Source: Marine Group II euryarchaeote MED-G35 (GTDB lineage Archaea > Thermoplasmatota > Poseidoniia > Poseidoniales > Thalassarchaeaceae). Taken from it: a stretch of 64,000 nt of DNA. Both the position numbers and the translations under genes were made by a program. The stretch spans positions 66,534 to 130,533 of the forward strand of contig NTJS01000001.1 of assembly GCA_002457155.1 (NCBI GenBank). Reading direction: 5' to 3'. This document shows, one piece after another, positions 51,331 through 59,873 of the stretch (position 1 is the first letter of the stretch; each line of letters begins with the position of its first letter). The notes below the pieces were generated by a model. That model had not been told where the DNA came from and searched no databases. It worked only from the letters and a program-made list of their open reading frames with translations.

Positions 51331-52419
51331 GTGGCAAAGAAGGACACCTATCTCGCTCTGTTGAGGAGGGGAATCGATGAGACCACTGCTCAAATCCTCG
51401 CTGACGGAGGAATCAAGATTGGCGATCTCAAGAAGTTAGACTCTGAAACTCTAATCAACAACTACGGCATCAAGAAAGAGGTAGCGAAGTCGGTTCTCGA
51501 TGCAGTAAAGGCGGGCCCAAGATCCTCAGGAAGACAGCGATTCCTCGCCGATATCCTCTCTGATGACAAGAAGAAGGTAGACAAGATCGAGGAGACTCGC
51601 TTCAAGCGCGAGCAGAAAGACATCTATGCGGAATTGCAGGAGAAGAAGGAACAACTCCGTCTCGCAAGGGTCGAGGACTTCAGAAACAAGAAACTCGTGA
51701 TGAACAGGCTAGGCAAGACGATTGAGTTGATCGTCAAGTTGGAGAACAACCTTGACGACGAATCCAAGGACGAGCAGAGATCGAAGATCAGGGATCAACT
51801 CGAGACCCGAGGACTAGAGGCGGCAAGGGATCACGAGATGCTCGAACTCGCCGGGACCCCACAGGATATCGTAGACTTCCGGAGGAAGATCGCACCGGTT
51901 CTCTGCCTCCATGCCTGTCCCCACTGCGGAGAGGAGATGGACCCAAGAGGGAGCAACATCATGGAAAGCCCCTCGGATTTCTCCTTCGTCTGCTGGGACT
52001 GCGAGGAGGAGTTCCACGCTGCCATGGCCCAATCGGTCGAAGGCAGACTCAGCAACGGATCCAGGATAACAATCGATCCGAAGATGAAGCCACGCCTGCC
52101 AGTCATCAAGCCCCCGAAGAAGGACAAGTCCGCCTCAATCACGGATCTGATGATGAGGGACCTGGAGTCAGCAGGTGCCTCGGCAGAGGAACTGGAGGCG
52201 GCATTGGAAGCGAGCACGCTCTCAGGGGTCCTGATGAGCATCGACGAGTGGATAGACCAGACGATCGCCGCCAAGGGATACATCCAGGCACAGGAGGACA
52301 GGGAGGAGTTCATCATCGCCACCGGAGCAGGAGCCACGAAGTTCAACAAGTGGATGAAGAAGGCCGGACTGAGGTTCAACAAGCAGACTGGTAGATGGAC
52401 TCGGTGGGAGGACCGGTGA
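51331..52419 (+). CDS. Unrecognised protein: HhH-like N terminus, coiled coil, zinc ribbon
   Basis: Not recognised as a named family. The 362-residue protein starts with a helix-hairpin-helix-like segment (GIDETTAQILADGGIKIGDLKKL, ~14-36). A charged coiled coil spans ~75-170. A zinc ribbon follows (CPHCGEEMDP and CWDCEEEF, ~196-231). The C-terminal ~110 residues are helical with KFNKWMKKAGLRFNKQTGRW. HhH plus zinc ribbon suggests nucleic acid binding. The start is GTG. It follows rsmA by 93 bases and is followed closely by a small membrane ORF. The C-terminal half is richer in G/C at third positions than the start. Confidence 0.65.
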   Translation: MAKKDTYLALLRRGIDETTAQILADGGIKIGDLKKLDSETLINNYGIKKEVAKSVLDAVKAGPRSSGRQRFLADILSDDKKKVDKIEETRFKREQKDIYAELQEKKEQLRLARVEDFRNKKLVMNRLGKTIELIVKLENNLDDESKDEQRSKIRDQLETRGLEAARDHEMLELAGTPQDIVDFRRKIAPVLCLHACPHCGEEMDPRGSNIMESPSDFSFVCWDCEEEFHAAMAQSVEGRLSNGSRITIDPKMKPRLPVIKPPKKDKSASITDLMMRDLESAGASAEELEAALEASTLSGVLMSIDEWIDQTIAAKGYIQAQEDREEFIIATGAGATKFNKWMKKAGLRFNKQTGRWTRWEDR

Positions 52420-52426
52420 ATTCGGG

Positions 52427-52552
52427 ATGTCCAGCTTCCTGGTCTCCCTCACTGTGTCTGTAATCGGAATCTCGGTAATGTCATGGTGGCTCTACTCCCG
52501 GATCTCCCAGAAGCTCGCTGAGGTCGGGGAGAGGAACAACTGGGAAGAATGA
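52427..52552 (+). CDS. 41-residue single-helix membrane protein
   Basis: This short ORF begins at ATG 52427, seven bases after GGTGA (52415-52419), which overlaps the end of the upstream gene. It encodes MSSFLVSLTVSVIGISVM, then WWLYSRISQKLAEVGERNNW and two Glu: one hydrophobic helix with an amphipathic charged tail. The good ribosome-binding site and sensible topology favour a real gene. It is shorter than usual annotation limits. Function is unknown. Confidence 0.5.
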   Translation: MSSFLVSLTVSVIGISVMSWWLYSRISQKLAEVGERNNWEE

Positions 52553-52572
52553 TCTTCCAGTGTAAACAGAGA

Positions 52573-52866
52573 CTACTCATTGATTGCTGCTGTCCATCTA
52601 TCCGATTGTGGGACCCCAACAATCTCGATATGGCACGCGAGAACTCCCCGCTGCTTCCTCAAGACCCCCCTGAGGTCAATCAGATCATCGAGACAACAAG
52701 GACAATGCGGATTGCTGGGCCTTATCCAGAGCTCCACGATTCCAGCATCATCTATCTCAACTCCCTTCAATATCGATGGATCGGTAATCGGCTTCCCATG
52801 GGGGTCGTCCCGCTTCCTCAGTGTCCTTGCTACGGTCCTATGCACTGCTCCGGAGGTTTCACTCAT
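52573..52866 (-). CDS. DUF59/MIP18-like small protein (possible Fe-S assembly factor)
   Basis: The 97-residue protein starts at ATG 52866, two bases after the stop of the M24 peptidase gene. The pattern DPHGKPITDPSILKG, then IVELWIRPSNPHCPCCLDDL and a last strand HIEIVGVP, matches DUF59/MIP18/PaaD proteins, in which the cysteine near P-x-C-P is the functional residue. Here the motif is HCPCC. DUF59 proteins help insert Fe-S clusters. The window encodes several Fe-S proteins, but a direct link is inference. Confidence 0.6.
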   Translation of the reverse strand: MSETSGAVHRTVARTLRKRDDPHGKPITDPSILKGVEIDDAGIVELWIRPSNPHCPCCLDDLIDLRGVLRKQRGVLACHIEIVGVPQSDRWTAAINE

Positions 52867-52868
52867 GT

Positions 52869-54122
52869 CTACCACTGAATCAAACTAGGGAGCCTATCGC
52901 CCGATGTGAGGCATTCCATGCCCTCATTCGTCCTTGACCAAGTGTCCTCGATACCAATCGCCCCCTCTTCGTGGATCACCTTCGGCTCTATTGCCATGGT
53001 CCCTCCCAATTCGAGGGGACGATCGAACCCCTCTGCAACAACCGGGGTCTCATCAAGCTCCAATCCAACCGAATGGCCTAGGAAACTCGCCTGTTCGGGG
53101 CTAATCCCCATCAGGTTCTCGCCATGACCCATCTCCTCAGCAGCCTCCCTGCCCACGATCCACGCACTCGAGCAGTCTTCCCCCCTGCCCAGGCTTCTCC
53201 TGACTATCGCCCCAATCTCGATCATGCCATCCAACCTGTTCCGCCATTCCTCCCCTAGATGGCCAGAATGGAACATCCTGGTACAATCGGAAACATAGCC
53301 CCTGTGAACGTGAACAATGTCAACCAACACCGGCTCGCCCTCCTTGACCTTGGAGAAACCGGCACCGAGGGGGGAAATCGGACTGCCACCAACCCCACCG
53401 ACGGCCGAATCGAAGAACGAGGGGACCCTGCCGGATCTCCCCGCGGCGATTACTACCCTGTCGCAGTCCATAGGCCACTTCCTCATCCTGATCCTCCCTC
53501 CGAAGCCAGAGGCCCTGCTGACATCTTCTGCAACGCCGGCCATCTCCAACTCGGTTTTCCCCGTACCACCGGAATCGCGAATGGACTCGAACATGGAGTG
53601 GTTGATCTCACCACTCTCCCGGATCATCGATAATTCCCATTCCGATTTCACCTCCCTCAGTTTGAATAGGGTATTCGTGCAATCCCGAGAAGGCCCTTCC
53701 AGGCCTTCCATCTTCCCGTTAATGAAACTCCAACGGCTCTGAGGAACCTTTGACCCCGTCATCGCTGGCCTCTGAACGCATCCGGACTTCGCCAACATGC
53801 CAGACAATTCGCCCATCCGGGGGTGCTCCTCTGTCAGGTGGGGGCAGTCCCCTGCTCCCCCTTCGTACGAGGCCCTTGCAACCGACCTGCGGACTAGGTG
53901 CCTCGTTTGTATGCCAGTACCCTCAGCCCCAATCAGGATGGCGGAGTTCTGACGACCTCCTGTGAGCCAGTACAACTCAACCGGGTCCTCGATGTAGGCA
54001 GACTCGATCCCTTCCCCTGCTAGGGCAACTGACAGCCTTCCCTGCCTGTCCTCTAACTCCGAGACAGGCACTCTCCAGTCTTCCCCATCAGGCCCGACTA
54101 GAGTCGATGTATCCCATTCCAC
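52869..54122 (-). CDS. M24-family peptidase (Xaa-Pro aminopeptidase-like)
   Basis: The 417-residue protein has a creatinase-type N-terminal domain (~20-140, IEDPVELYWLTGG) and a pita-bread catalytic domain. Metal ligands are visible as VDIVHVHRGYVSDCTR (two Asp), FLGHSVGLELDE (His), AIEPKVI (Glu) and GAIGIEDTW (Glu). It probably cleaves X-Pro bonds in imported peptides. The start is GTG 54122. It is arranged divergently from pgk and just upstream of the DUF59 gene. Confidence 0.88.
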   Translation of the reverse strand: MEWDTSTLVGPDGEDWRVPVSELEDRQGRLSVALAGEGIESAYIEDPVELYWLTGGRQNSAILIGAEGTGIQTRHLVRRSVARASYEGGAGDCPHLTEEHPRMGELSGMLAKSGCVQRPAMTGSKVPQSRWSFINGKMEGLEGPSRDCTNTLFKLREVKSEWELSMIRESGEINHSMFESIRDSGGTGKTELEMAGVAEDVSRASGFGGRIRMRKWPMDCDRVVIAAGRSGRVPSFFDSAVGGVGGSPISPLGAGFSKVKEGEPVLVDIVHVHRGYVSDCTRMFHSGHLGEEWRNRLDGMIEIGAIVRRSLGRGEDCSSAWIVGREAAEEMGHGENLMGISPEQASFLGHSVGLELDETPVVAEGFDRPLELGGTMAIEPKVIHEEGAIGIEDTWSRTNEGMECLTSGDRLPSLIQW

Positions 54123-54211
54123 ATTCTACCTTGGATTGCCATGACAGAAAGGATTTTTGGGTCAAAAGGAACCAGAAAATCATCCACAACGGCCAAAACC
54201 ACCCCCCTTGT

Positions 54212-54216
54212 GGAGG
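54212..54216 (+). promoter_or_regulatory. Shine-Dalgarno GGAGG selecting the GTG start of pgk
   Basis: GGAGG is followed after four bases by GTG 54221. The in-frame sequence upstream (back to 54107) has no phosphoglycerate kinase homology, so this site sets the start. Confidence 0.6.
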
Positions 54217-54220
54217 AGAC

Positions 54221-55486
54221 GTGGAAGGGGTCCTCACCCTCGAAGACGTTGACCTAGCAGGGAGAACCGTTCTCTACAGAGTTGATGTCAACTCCCCTCT
54301 GGAACCCTCCACTGGAAGGCTGCTTGATGATGGGAGGCTAAGGGGGGTGATCCCTACTCTGGAGGCTCTCGAACCATCAAAGGTGGTGATCCTGGGACAT
54401 CAGTCGAGACCAGGTAAATCCGACTTCACAAGCATGTCTAGGCATTGCGAGAGACTTTCTGAGATTCTGGAGAGGCCAATAAAATTCGTATCAGATGTCT
54501 GTGGGGACGAGGCAATCGAGGAGATTAGCAAAATGTCAGACGGGGAGATCATCTTCCTAGACAATGTTAGGAAGAACGAGGAAGAGTACGGTGTAAAGTA
54601 CAACTCGAACGAGGATACGGAGGTTACCGACATCGTTGCCAGGCTTTCCTCGGTCTCAGACGCATTCGTCACGGATGCATTTGCAGCGGCTCACCGCAGA
54701 TCGCCAACTCTAACCGGATTCACCAACTCTCTCCCATGTATCGCGGGGACTCTGATGGAGAAGGAGATCAGCAGTCTGAGAACGGCATTGAGGGACCCCC
54801 CCAGCCCGTACCTCGCGATCCTCGGAGGAGCAAAATGCGACGACTCAGTCAGGGTGGCGTTGAACCTCATCTCGAAGGGAGAGGTAGACAGAATAGCCTT
54901 CGTAGGAGTTACTGGCAATTTGATGCTCTGGATCGATGGTAATGATATCGGGGAGATAAACAGGGATTTCATCCGCAACTCACTTGGTGACGACTTCGAA
55001 ATAGCATGGGAGATGGCTGAGAGGATACTCTCAGAGCACCCAGATAAGGCATTCCTCCCCATTGACGTAGCCGTAGAGTCCGATGGGAGGAGAACCCCAC
55101 TATCCATTGATGACCTGCCTACCGAGGACCCGATATACGATGTCGGGATAGAGACTCTGAGGGCACTCAAGCCACTAGTGGAGAATGCGGGGTGCATTCT
55201 ATGGAACGGCCCAGCTTCGTACTTCGAACTTCCAGAATTTGCTTTCGGCACTATCGAGATTCTCAATATGTGCACCGAGACTAATGCAATGACGATTATT
55301 GGAGGGGGCCACACAAGTGCGTTGGTGAACAGCAGGGGGGCCGCGACTCTGGTCTCTCACAACAGTACAGGCGGTGGTTCAACTATGAGTTTCCTATCCG
55401 GCGAACCAATGCCTGTTATCGCATCTCTGAAAGACTCCTGCAGGAAGCATAGCGATGACTTAGAGGGCCTGGGACTAGCATCTTGA
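54221..55486 (+). CDS. pgk: Phosphoglycerate kinase
   Basis: It transfers the acyl phosphate of 1,3-bisphosphoglycerate to ADP in glycolysis and runs backward in gluconeogenesis. The 421-residue protein has YRVDVNSPL, LDDGRLRGVIPTLE, ILGHQSRPGK (substrate Arg), FLDNVRKNEEEY, and AFVTDAFAAAHR. GGAKCDDS marks the hinge and nucleotide side, and CILWNGPASYFE and IIGGGHTSAL the C-terminal nucleotide loop. The gene ends three bases before the CCA end of the tRNA-Thr gene on the opposite strand. Confidence 0.95.
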   Translation: MEGVLTLEDVDLAGRTVLYRVDVNSPLEPSTGRLLDDGRLRGVIPTLEALEPSKVVILGHQSRPGKSDFTSMSRHCERLSEILERPIKFVSDVCGDEAIEEISKMSDGEIIFLDNVRKNEEEYGVKYNSNEDTEVTDIVARLSSVSDAFVTDAFAAAHRRSPTLTGFTNSLPCIAGTLMEKEISSLRTALRDPPSPYLAILGGAKCDDSVRVALNLISKGEVDRIAFVGVTGNLMLWIDGNDIGEINRDFIRNSLGDDFEIAWEMAERILSEHPDKAFLPIDVAVESDGRRTPLSIDDLPTEDPIYDVGIETLRALKPLVENAGCILWNGPASYFELPEFAFGTIEILNMCTETNAMTIIGGGHTSALVNSRGAATLVSHNSTGGGSTMSFLSGEPMPVIASLKDSCRKHSDDLEGLGLAS

Positions 55487-55489
55487 TGG

Positions 55490-55563
55490 AGCCACTGGGG
55501 AGATTCGAACTCTCGGCCTTCTGATTACGAATCAGACGCTCTACCGGGCTAAGCTACAGTGGC
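55490..55563 (-). tRNA. tRNA-Thr (anticodon CGT), CCA encoded
   Basis: On the minus strand the sequence folds as a complete cloverleaf of 74 bases: acceptor GCCACTG/CAGTGGC, D arm with GGTAGAGC, anticodon stem TCTGA/TCAGA with loop TTCGTAA, and T loop TTCGAAT. The anticodon CGT reads ACG threonine. Discriminator T73 and pairs G1-C72 and C2-G71 suit tRNA-Thr. The T stem GAGAG/CTCCC has one A-C mismatch at 50-64. CCA is encoded at 55487-55489. The gene has no visible intron. Confidence 0.93.
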
Positions 55564-55630
55564 AGCGAATCGCCCACCTTGGATTCTGCCATAAGAGAAC
55601 CGGTGGGGCCAACGACTGCCACTTCGCGAA

Positions 55631-57016
55631 TCACTTCAGCTTGCCAATGTTGGCGACATGGCCAATCCTATCTTCTATGTCTGCTAGAATTTCATCCAAG
55701 GAGGGCTGATCCTTTGCCTCGGCCCTCATCACCAGAATCGGCTCCGTGTTACTGGGGCGACAGAGGAACCAACCTCGTTCATACCTGACTCTGATCCCAT
55801 CAACCTCTGAGAATTCCATGTCTGAATAGGCCTGCTTCACAGCAGCCATCACCTCTTCTCTCTCTCCGTCTAGTGGGACCTTCCCCTCATCAGTTGAGGG
55901 ATACTCGGGCATGAAATCGAATCTTTCTGAGAAATTGACTCCCCCTTGGTCGGGAGCAGGGCCCATACTCACGATCTTCAGGAGTCTAGCGGCGTTGTAT
56001 ATGGAATCATCAAAGCCATCCCAGTGGTCATTCATGAAGAAGTGGCCAGACATTTCCCCTGCCATCGACGAACTAGGATTCTCCCTCAACTCCAACTTCA
56101 TGAAAGTATGACCAGTTCTGACCATCTTGGGAATCCCACCGAATCCGAGGATTGCTTCCTCCAGAGCCATGCTACACTTGACGTCGAAGAAGATGGTCCT
56201 CTCCTCCTCTGAAGAGTCTTCATCGGTTTTCTCCAGCACTTCTTTGACAAATATCCCCATCAACCTGTCAGGATGAATGAAACTGCCGTTTTCATCTACC
56301 ACTCCCAAGCGATCCCCATCCCCATCCATCCCGATTCCGAACTCTGCACCGTTTTCGACTACTGCCTTTCCAAGGTCGGTCATGTTCTCCTTCCTCGTTG
56401 GGTCTGGGGGATGGTTTGGAAACGAATTATCCCAGTCGCAGTAGATTGGAATCACATCCACCCCTAGTCTCTCTAGGGTCCTAAGTGCCAATGGCCCAGG
56501 AACAGCATTCCCACAATCCAGCACTACTCTGACATTCCTCGAAGGCTTCCCCACACTTTCCACAACCGCCTCGATGTAGGAATCCTCGTAGTCTCCCAAA
56601 TGCTGGTAGGAGCCATCACCGGTTCTGAACTCGCCAGCCTCGAAGGTCCTCCTGATATCTTGCAGGACCTCCCCTCCTAGTGGCATTTTTCCCTGACAGA
56701 TCTTGAAACCGTTGTATTGGGGTGGGTTGTGACTGGCAGTAATGGCTACTGCGGCATCCACAGGGAGGTCGACCGTCGACCTGTATAGGACACCAGTCGT
56801 GGAGATCCCCAGATCAATGACATCCGCTCCCGCCGACCTAAGTCCGCTCACAAAGGCCTCGTGATAACTTGGACTGGACTCGCGAATGTCTCTTACTAGG
56901 GAGACGCTACTTGCTCCTAGGTGGGTAGCAATAGCCTTCCCTAGTCGTTCGGAAAATTCAACATCCAACTCATCGCCGGCAATCCCCCTGATGTCATATG
57001 CCTTGAAAACGCTCAT
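55631..57016 (-). CDS. Phosphomannomutase / phosphoglucomutase
   Basis: The 461-residue alpha-D-phosphohexomutase starts FKAYDIRGIAGDELD. The catalytic serine lies in TASHNPPQYNGFK (~95), the metal loop is GMDGDGDRLGV (~240), the sugar-binding loop is GEMSGHFF (~325), and the phosphate-binding loop is RPSNTEPILVMRAEA (~425). It interconverts hexose 1- and 6-phosphates for glycan precursors. The gene is followed by tRNA-Thr 68 bases away and by no related sugar genes except the cis-prenyltransferase further on. Confidence 0.92.
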   Translation of the reverse strand: MSVFKAYDIRGIAGDELDVEFSERLGKAIATHLGASSVSLVRDIRESSPSYHEAFVSGLRSAGADVIDLGISTTGVLYRSTVDLPVDAAVAITASHNPPQYNGFKICQGKMPLGGEVLQDIRRTFEAGEFRTGDGSYQHLGDYEDSYIEAVVESVGKPSRNVRVVLDCGNAVPGPLALRTLERLGVDVIPIYCDWDNSFPNHPPDPTRKENMTDLGKAVVENGAEFGIGMDGDGDRLGVVDENGSFIHPDRLMGIFVKEVLEKTDEDSSEEERTIFFDVKCSMALEEAILGFGGIPKMVRTGHTFMKLELRENPSSSMAGEMSGHFFMNDHWDGFDDSIYNAARLLKIVSMGPAPDQGGVNFSERFDFMPEYPSTDEGKVPLDGEREEVMAAVKQAYSDMEFSEVDGIRVRYERGWFLCRPSNTEPILVMRAEAKDQPSLDEILADIEDRIGHVANIGKLK

Positions 57017-57064
57017 TCAACCCCACCTATCTGACACTCGCAATCACATATGTATAGAAATATT

Positions 57065-57427
57065 TCACTTCGCATATTTCTCTGCCCCATGAAAATGCAG
57101 AGATACGTAATCCTCGTCACCAACTACCCAGCTGTCATGGGGTTCTGGGCCCACGTAGAACAGGTCACCAGCCCTCAACTCGTGGACTTCTCCATCTTTG
57201 AAAGCACAGGTCGCTACTCCGGAGACGACCATGCCCAAATGCTCGACTTCACAGAAGTCGGTACCAGAAATGGGAGACACATCTTCTGACCACTTCCATC
57301 CTGGATAGTAAGTCGCTCTCCCTATCGTCATACTCTCAAAGTGAACAACTTCGAACTTGCCCTTCTCGAATACCCTAACCTCATCCGGAGACTCGAACCT
57401 CTTCACAATGATATCATCAATTTTCAC
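57065..57427 (-). CDS. Small single-domain cupin protein
   Basis: The 120-residue protein has a cupin barrel: EHLGMVVSGVATCAFKDGEVHELRAGDLFYVGP and a late HDSWVVGDE. The metal motif is partial, with EVEHLG and HDSW as the main candidate ligands. GTG 57427 overlaps the stop of the RidA gene (TAGTG), so translation is coupled. Its closest general type is the DUF861/cupin_2 group. The ligand is unknown. A role next to RidA in removing reactive metabolites is inference. Confidence 0.75.
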   Translation of the reverse strand: MKIDDIIVKRFESPDEVRVFEKGKFEVVHFESMTIGRATYYPGWKWSEDVSPISGTDFCEVEHLGMVVSGVATCAFKDGEVHELRAGDLFYVGPEPHDSWVVGDEDYVSLHFHGAEKYAK

Positions 57428-57843
57428 TATACCAGGGCCTCCTCAAGTTCTGCGGTGAAATCGGTACTGTATTCTCCCGAATTCCTGATTGCCTCACAAA
57501 CAATCTCCACCAGTGCTTCACCCGGGAGTTTCGGGACCGCGTAGGCAGCTCTGGCAGGGGGAATTGTTTCAGTAAGCCAATCCGAATAAACCTCGTTAAT
57601 CTTCGAATAGAAATCAATGTCTGTCATCAGGATGGTCACCTTAACAAGGTCGGCCTTGGAGCTGTTTGCCGCAGCAAGCAAGTCATCGATTTTAGCAAGA
57701 ACCCCTGATGTTTGGGATTCTATGTCATCGCCCCAATCTACTGCAATTTGGCCGGATAGCCAGATGTGGTCTTTGACGGATATTCCAGGTGTATAGGGCC
57801 CTAATTTCGGCTCTCCAGTGTCAATCTCCAGTTTCCGGCTCAT
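57427..57843 (-). CDS. RidA-family (YjgF/UK114) protein
   Basis: The 138-residue protein has the RidA fold: GPYTPGISVKDHIWLSGQIAVD near residue 15, a middle helix with VLAKIDDLLAAANSSKADLVKVTILMTD, and PPARAAYAVPKLPGEALVEI at the C terminus. The Arg in PPARAA is the residue that binds the substrate carboxylate in enamine/imine deaminases. RidA hydrolyses reactive enamines formed by PLP enzymes, such as the threonine-acting types seen elsewhere in the window. It is the first gene of the pair with the cupin. Confidence 0.88.
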   Translation of the reverse strand: MSRKLEIDTGEPKLGPYTPGISVKDHIWLSGQIAVDWGDDIESQTSGVLAKIDDLLAAANSSKADLVKVTILMTDIDFYSKINEVYSDWLTETIPPARAAYAVPKLPGEALVEIVCEAIRNSGEYSTDFTAELEEALV

Positions 57844-57872
57844 ACATCTGCCAAGAGGTTCCGTGTTTAGGT

Positions 57873-58325
57873 TTACTTGCGAAGTTGCTCGATGATTCTG
57901 AAGTGAGTTCCAGCCACCTGCTCCTGAGCAATATCCCCAATGTCTACCCAAGCGGCATCCACAGCATCATCACCGCCATGTGGGACAGATTCTGGATCAA
58001 CATCAACGAGGTAGAACAATCCAATGATGTGTTTCCTTGGGTCTCTGTCAGGTTCCCCATGGATTGCAAGAGCTACTGGGTTGCTTCCAATGACGCCGGT
58101 TTCCTCCTCGAGCTCGCGCAGCACTGCTCGCTCCGGATCTTCTCCGTATTCTACAAAACCCCCCGGGAATGCCCATTTCCCAAGCCAAATCTCTGGTTCA
58201 CCCCCTCGCCTGATTAACAAAGCCTCTACTCGCGAGTCAGTCTTTCTTAGAGCCACAGCATCTACTGCAACTGCAGGGTTGTTGTACCCATGGTGGCCAC
58301 ATTCATCGCATCGGTCACTCTCCAT
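57873..58325 (-). CDS. Nudix hydrolase
   Basis: The 150-residue protein has a complete Nudix box GGFVEYGEDPERAVLRELEEETG, preceded by EALLIRRGGEPEIWLGKWAFP. The first residues carry CDECGHHGY, a partial zinc-ribbon-like motif. The AIHGEPDRDPRKHIIGLFYLV segment is like ADP-ribose or NADH pyrophosphatases. It would cleave a nucleoside diphosphate derivative. The last 11 bases of the upstream uppS gene overlap its start. The box is intact, in contrast to the degenerate Nudix domain fused to Spt5. Confidence 0.88.
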   Translation of the reverse strand: MESDRCDECGHHGYNNPAVAVDAVALRKTDSRVEALLIRRGGEPEIWLGKWAFPGGFVEYGEDPERAVLRELEEETGVIGSNPVALAIHGEPDRDPRKHIIGLFYLVDVDPESVPHGGDDAVDAAWVDIGDIAQEQVAGTHFRIIEQLRK

Positions 58326-59196
58326 ATCGACGCCTCCTCATCTGATAGGTCTCGATCGCATCATAGAGGTCAGACTTAGAGAATGAAGGCCAGTGAACGT
58401 CAGTGAAGTATAGCTCAGAATATGCAATCTGCCAGAGAAGGAAGTTCGACACTCTCTCTTCCCCACTAGTTCTGATTACCAGATCCGGATCTGGAATCTC
58501 AGCATCGTACAGACGATTTGAAATCTCAGCAGTGTCGATCCTCTCCAGAGCCAGGCTCCCTGAGGCATGATCAGCAGCAATGCCCTTCACTGCATCGACT
58601 ATCTCCTCCCTACCACCATATGCAAGGCATACGGTGAAGGTGAATTTGGAGTATTGACTGGTCCTCTCTTGGGCGTTTTCGATTGCCTGATTGACCCTTT
58701 CCGGGAGTTCCTCCGTCCTACCTACGACCCTTACCTTGACTTCCTTGGAATGGATCCTCTCGTCTTGGGCTATCTCATCCAGTCCAGCTACGTACAAGTC
58801 GAACAACGCCTCCAGTTCGTCCGAATCCCTGCTGGATAGATTCTCGGTCGAAAGCGCGTAAACCGTGAGATAGGGTATTCCTAGGTCGAGTACCCAATCC
58901 ATCACGTCCTTCAACTTCTCTTTCCCATGCCTATGCCCAACATCGGTACCCAGACTCAGACTCCAAGCAAACCTGCGATTTCCGTCCATTATGATGGAGA
59001 CATGCTGGGGCAGGTCTTCCCTAGAGACCCTATCTCGCTTCCTCCTCGCACGGACCCTGTCCAATCTCGAGACGAAACTCCAAGCCAACCAGGAGTTCGA
59101 TACAAAGCGTGCAGGGATGGAGAAGACCCTGAACTTCAGAAGACGCTTTGCAACATTGTCGACCCTCCGTCCAAAGCGCTTCCCCCCCCTTCCCAT
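58315..59196 (-). CDS. uppS: cis-Prenyltransferase (undecaprenyl/dehydrodolichyl diphosphate synthase type)
   Basis: It extends a prenyl diphosphate with cis isoprene units to make the lipid carrier for glycosylation. The 293-residue protein has an ~65-residue N-terminal extension rich in Arg and Trp. The catalytic core follows: HVSIIMDGNRRFAW (catalytic Asp), GHRHGKEKLKDV, YALSTENLSSR, CLAYGGREEIVDA, and the Arg/Ser-containing DLVIRTSGEERVSNFLLWQ and AYSELYFTDVHWPSF. The C terminus DAIETYQMRRRRYG is typical. It is followed by the Nudix gene with an 11-base overlap. Confidence 0.93.
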   Translation of the reverse strand: MGRGGKRFGRRVDNVAKRLLKFRVFSIPARFVSNSWLAWSFVSRLDRVRARRKRDRVSREDLPQHVSIIMDGNRRFAWSLSLGTDVGHRHGKEKLKDVMDWVLDLGIPYLTVYALSTENLSSRDSDELEALFDLYVAGLDEIAQDERIHSKEVKVRVVGRTEELPERVNQAIENAQERTSQYSKFTFTVCLAYGGREEIVDAVKGIAADHASGSLALERIDTAEISNRLYDAEIPDPDLVIRTSGEERVSNFLLWQIAYSELYFTDVHWPSFSKSDLYDAIETYQMRRRRYGE

Positions 59197-59244
59197 ATTT
59201 GCTCGGGGGAGTACTGACGTTAAGACAACTAACCAGAAATGGCC

Positions 59245-59808
59245 CTATTCGAAAATTATGTCAGCCGTATCCCCGACCCTGTCTAGAAGTCCCCTCTCTG
59301 GATTGACAACAATCACTTCCCCAGCACGATCCCAGACAGGCAAGTCATGCTTGCTGTTGCCTGCATATGCGAACCCCTTCTCCCCAAACCTCGACACTAG
59401 GGCCTCGGCCTTCTTTTCCCCTCTTAGATTGAATGTCGAGTCGGATGCCATTACATCCGAGAATAGCCCTACGTGGCCAGCTACTTGCTCCGCAATAATC
59501 CTATCAGATGCAGTAGCTAGAATCAATGTCCTGCCCTTTGCCCTCTCACCAGTGAGCCAGTCAAGCAAACCGTCGTGATATTCCAATTCAGCAGGATCGA
59601 AAACCAACCTCTCCGCCAAGTCCCTCTTCCATTGAGCCCTTTTTCCTGTGAACTCCTTTGCCAGCATCCCCACTATGGACCAGGGGCGCCTTAGGATCAC
59701 CCTCTTGATGCTGACCCAACTCATGTCGGTGAGGATTAGGGTTCCATCCATGTCGACCGCAATCGGGATTTCAGGGCTACTCTGCTCCACAGTATTCGCT
59801 TGGGCCAC
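59245..59808 (-). CDS. HAD-superfamily phosphatase
   Basis: The 187-residue protein has motif I VDMDGTLILTD with the nucleophile Asp, motif II ILATASD, motif III region GEKKAEAL and motif IV AYAGNSKHDLPVW. The type resembles the phosphoserine-phosphatase-like domain that in many bacteria is fused to a UbiA prenyltransferase. The cap is short. The start is GTG. It lies upstream of uppS on the same strand with a 48-base gap, so a role in dephosphorylating a prenyl phosphate is possible but unproven. Confidence 0.8.
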   Translation of the reverse strand: MAQANTVEQSSPEIPIAVDMDGTLILTDMSWVSIKRVILRRPWSIVGMLAKEFTGKRAQWKRDLAERLVFDPAELEYHDGLLDWLTGERAKGRTLILATASDRIIAEQVAGHVGLFSDVMASDSTFNLRGEKKAEALVSRFGEKGFAYAGNSKHDLPVWDRAGEVIVVNPERGLLDRVGDTADIIFE

Positions 59809-59873
59809 TACGATTCAAGCCTTCGCAGACCGATTCAATGAAGCCTTGGACCCTTTCCTAGTCCCGAGAGGAG

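Noticed and set aside
52580-52888. A 102-residue plus-strand frame opposite the DUF59-like gene
   Set aside because: The minus-strand frame has the DUF59 motif and tight spacing to the upstream M24 gene. The plus-strand frame has no motif.
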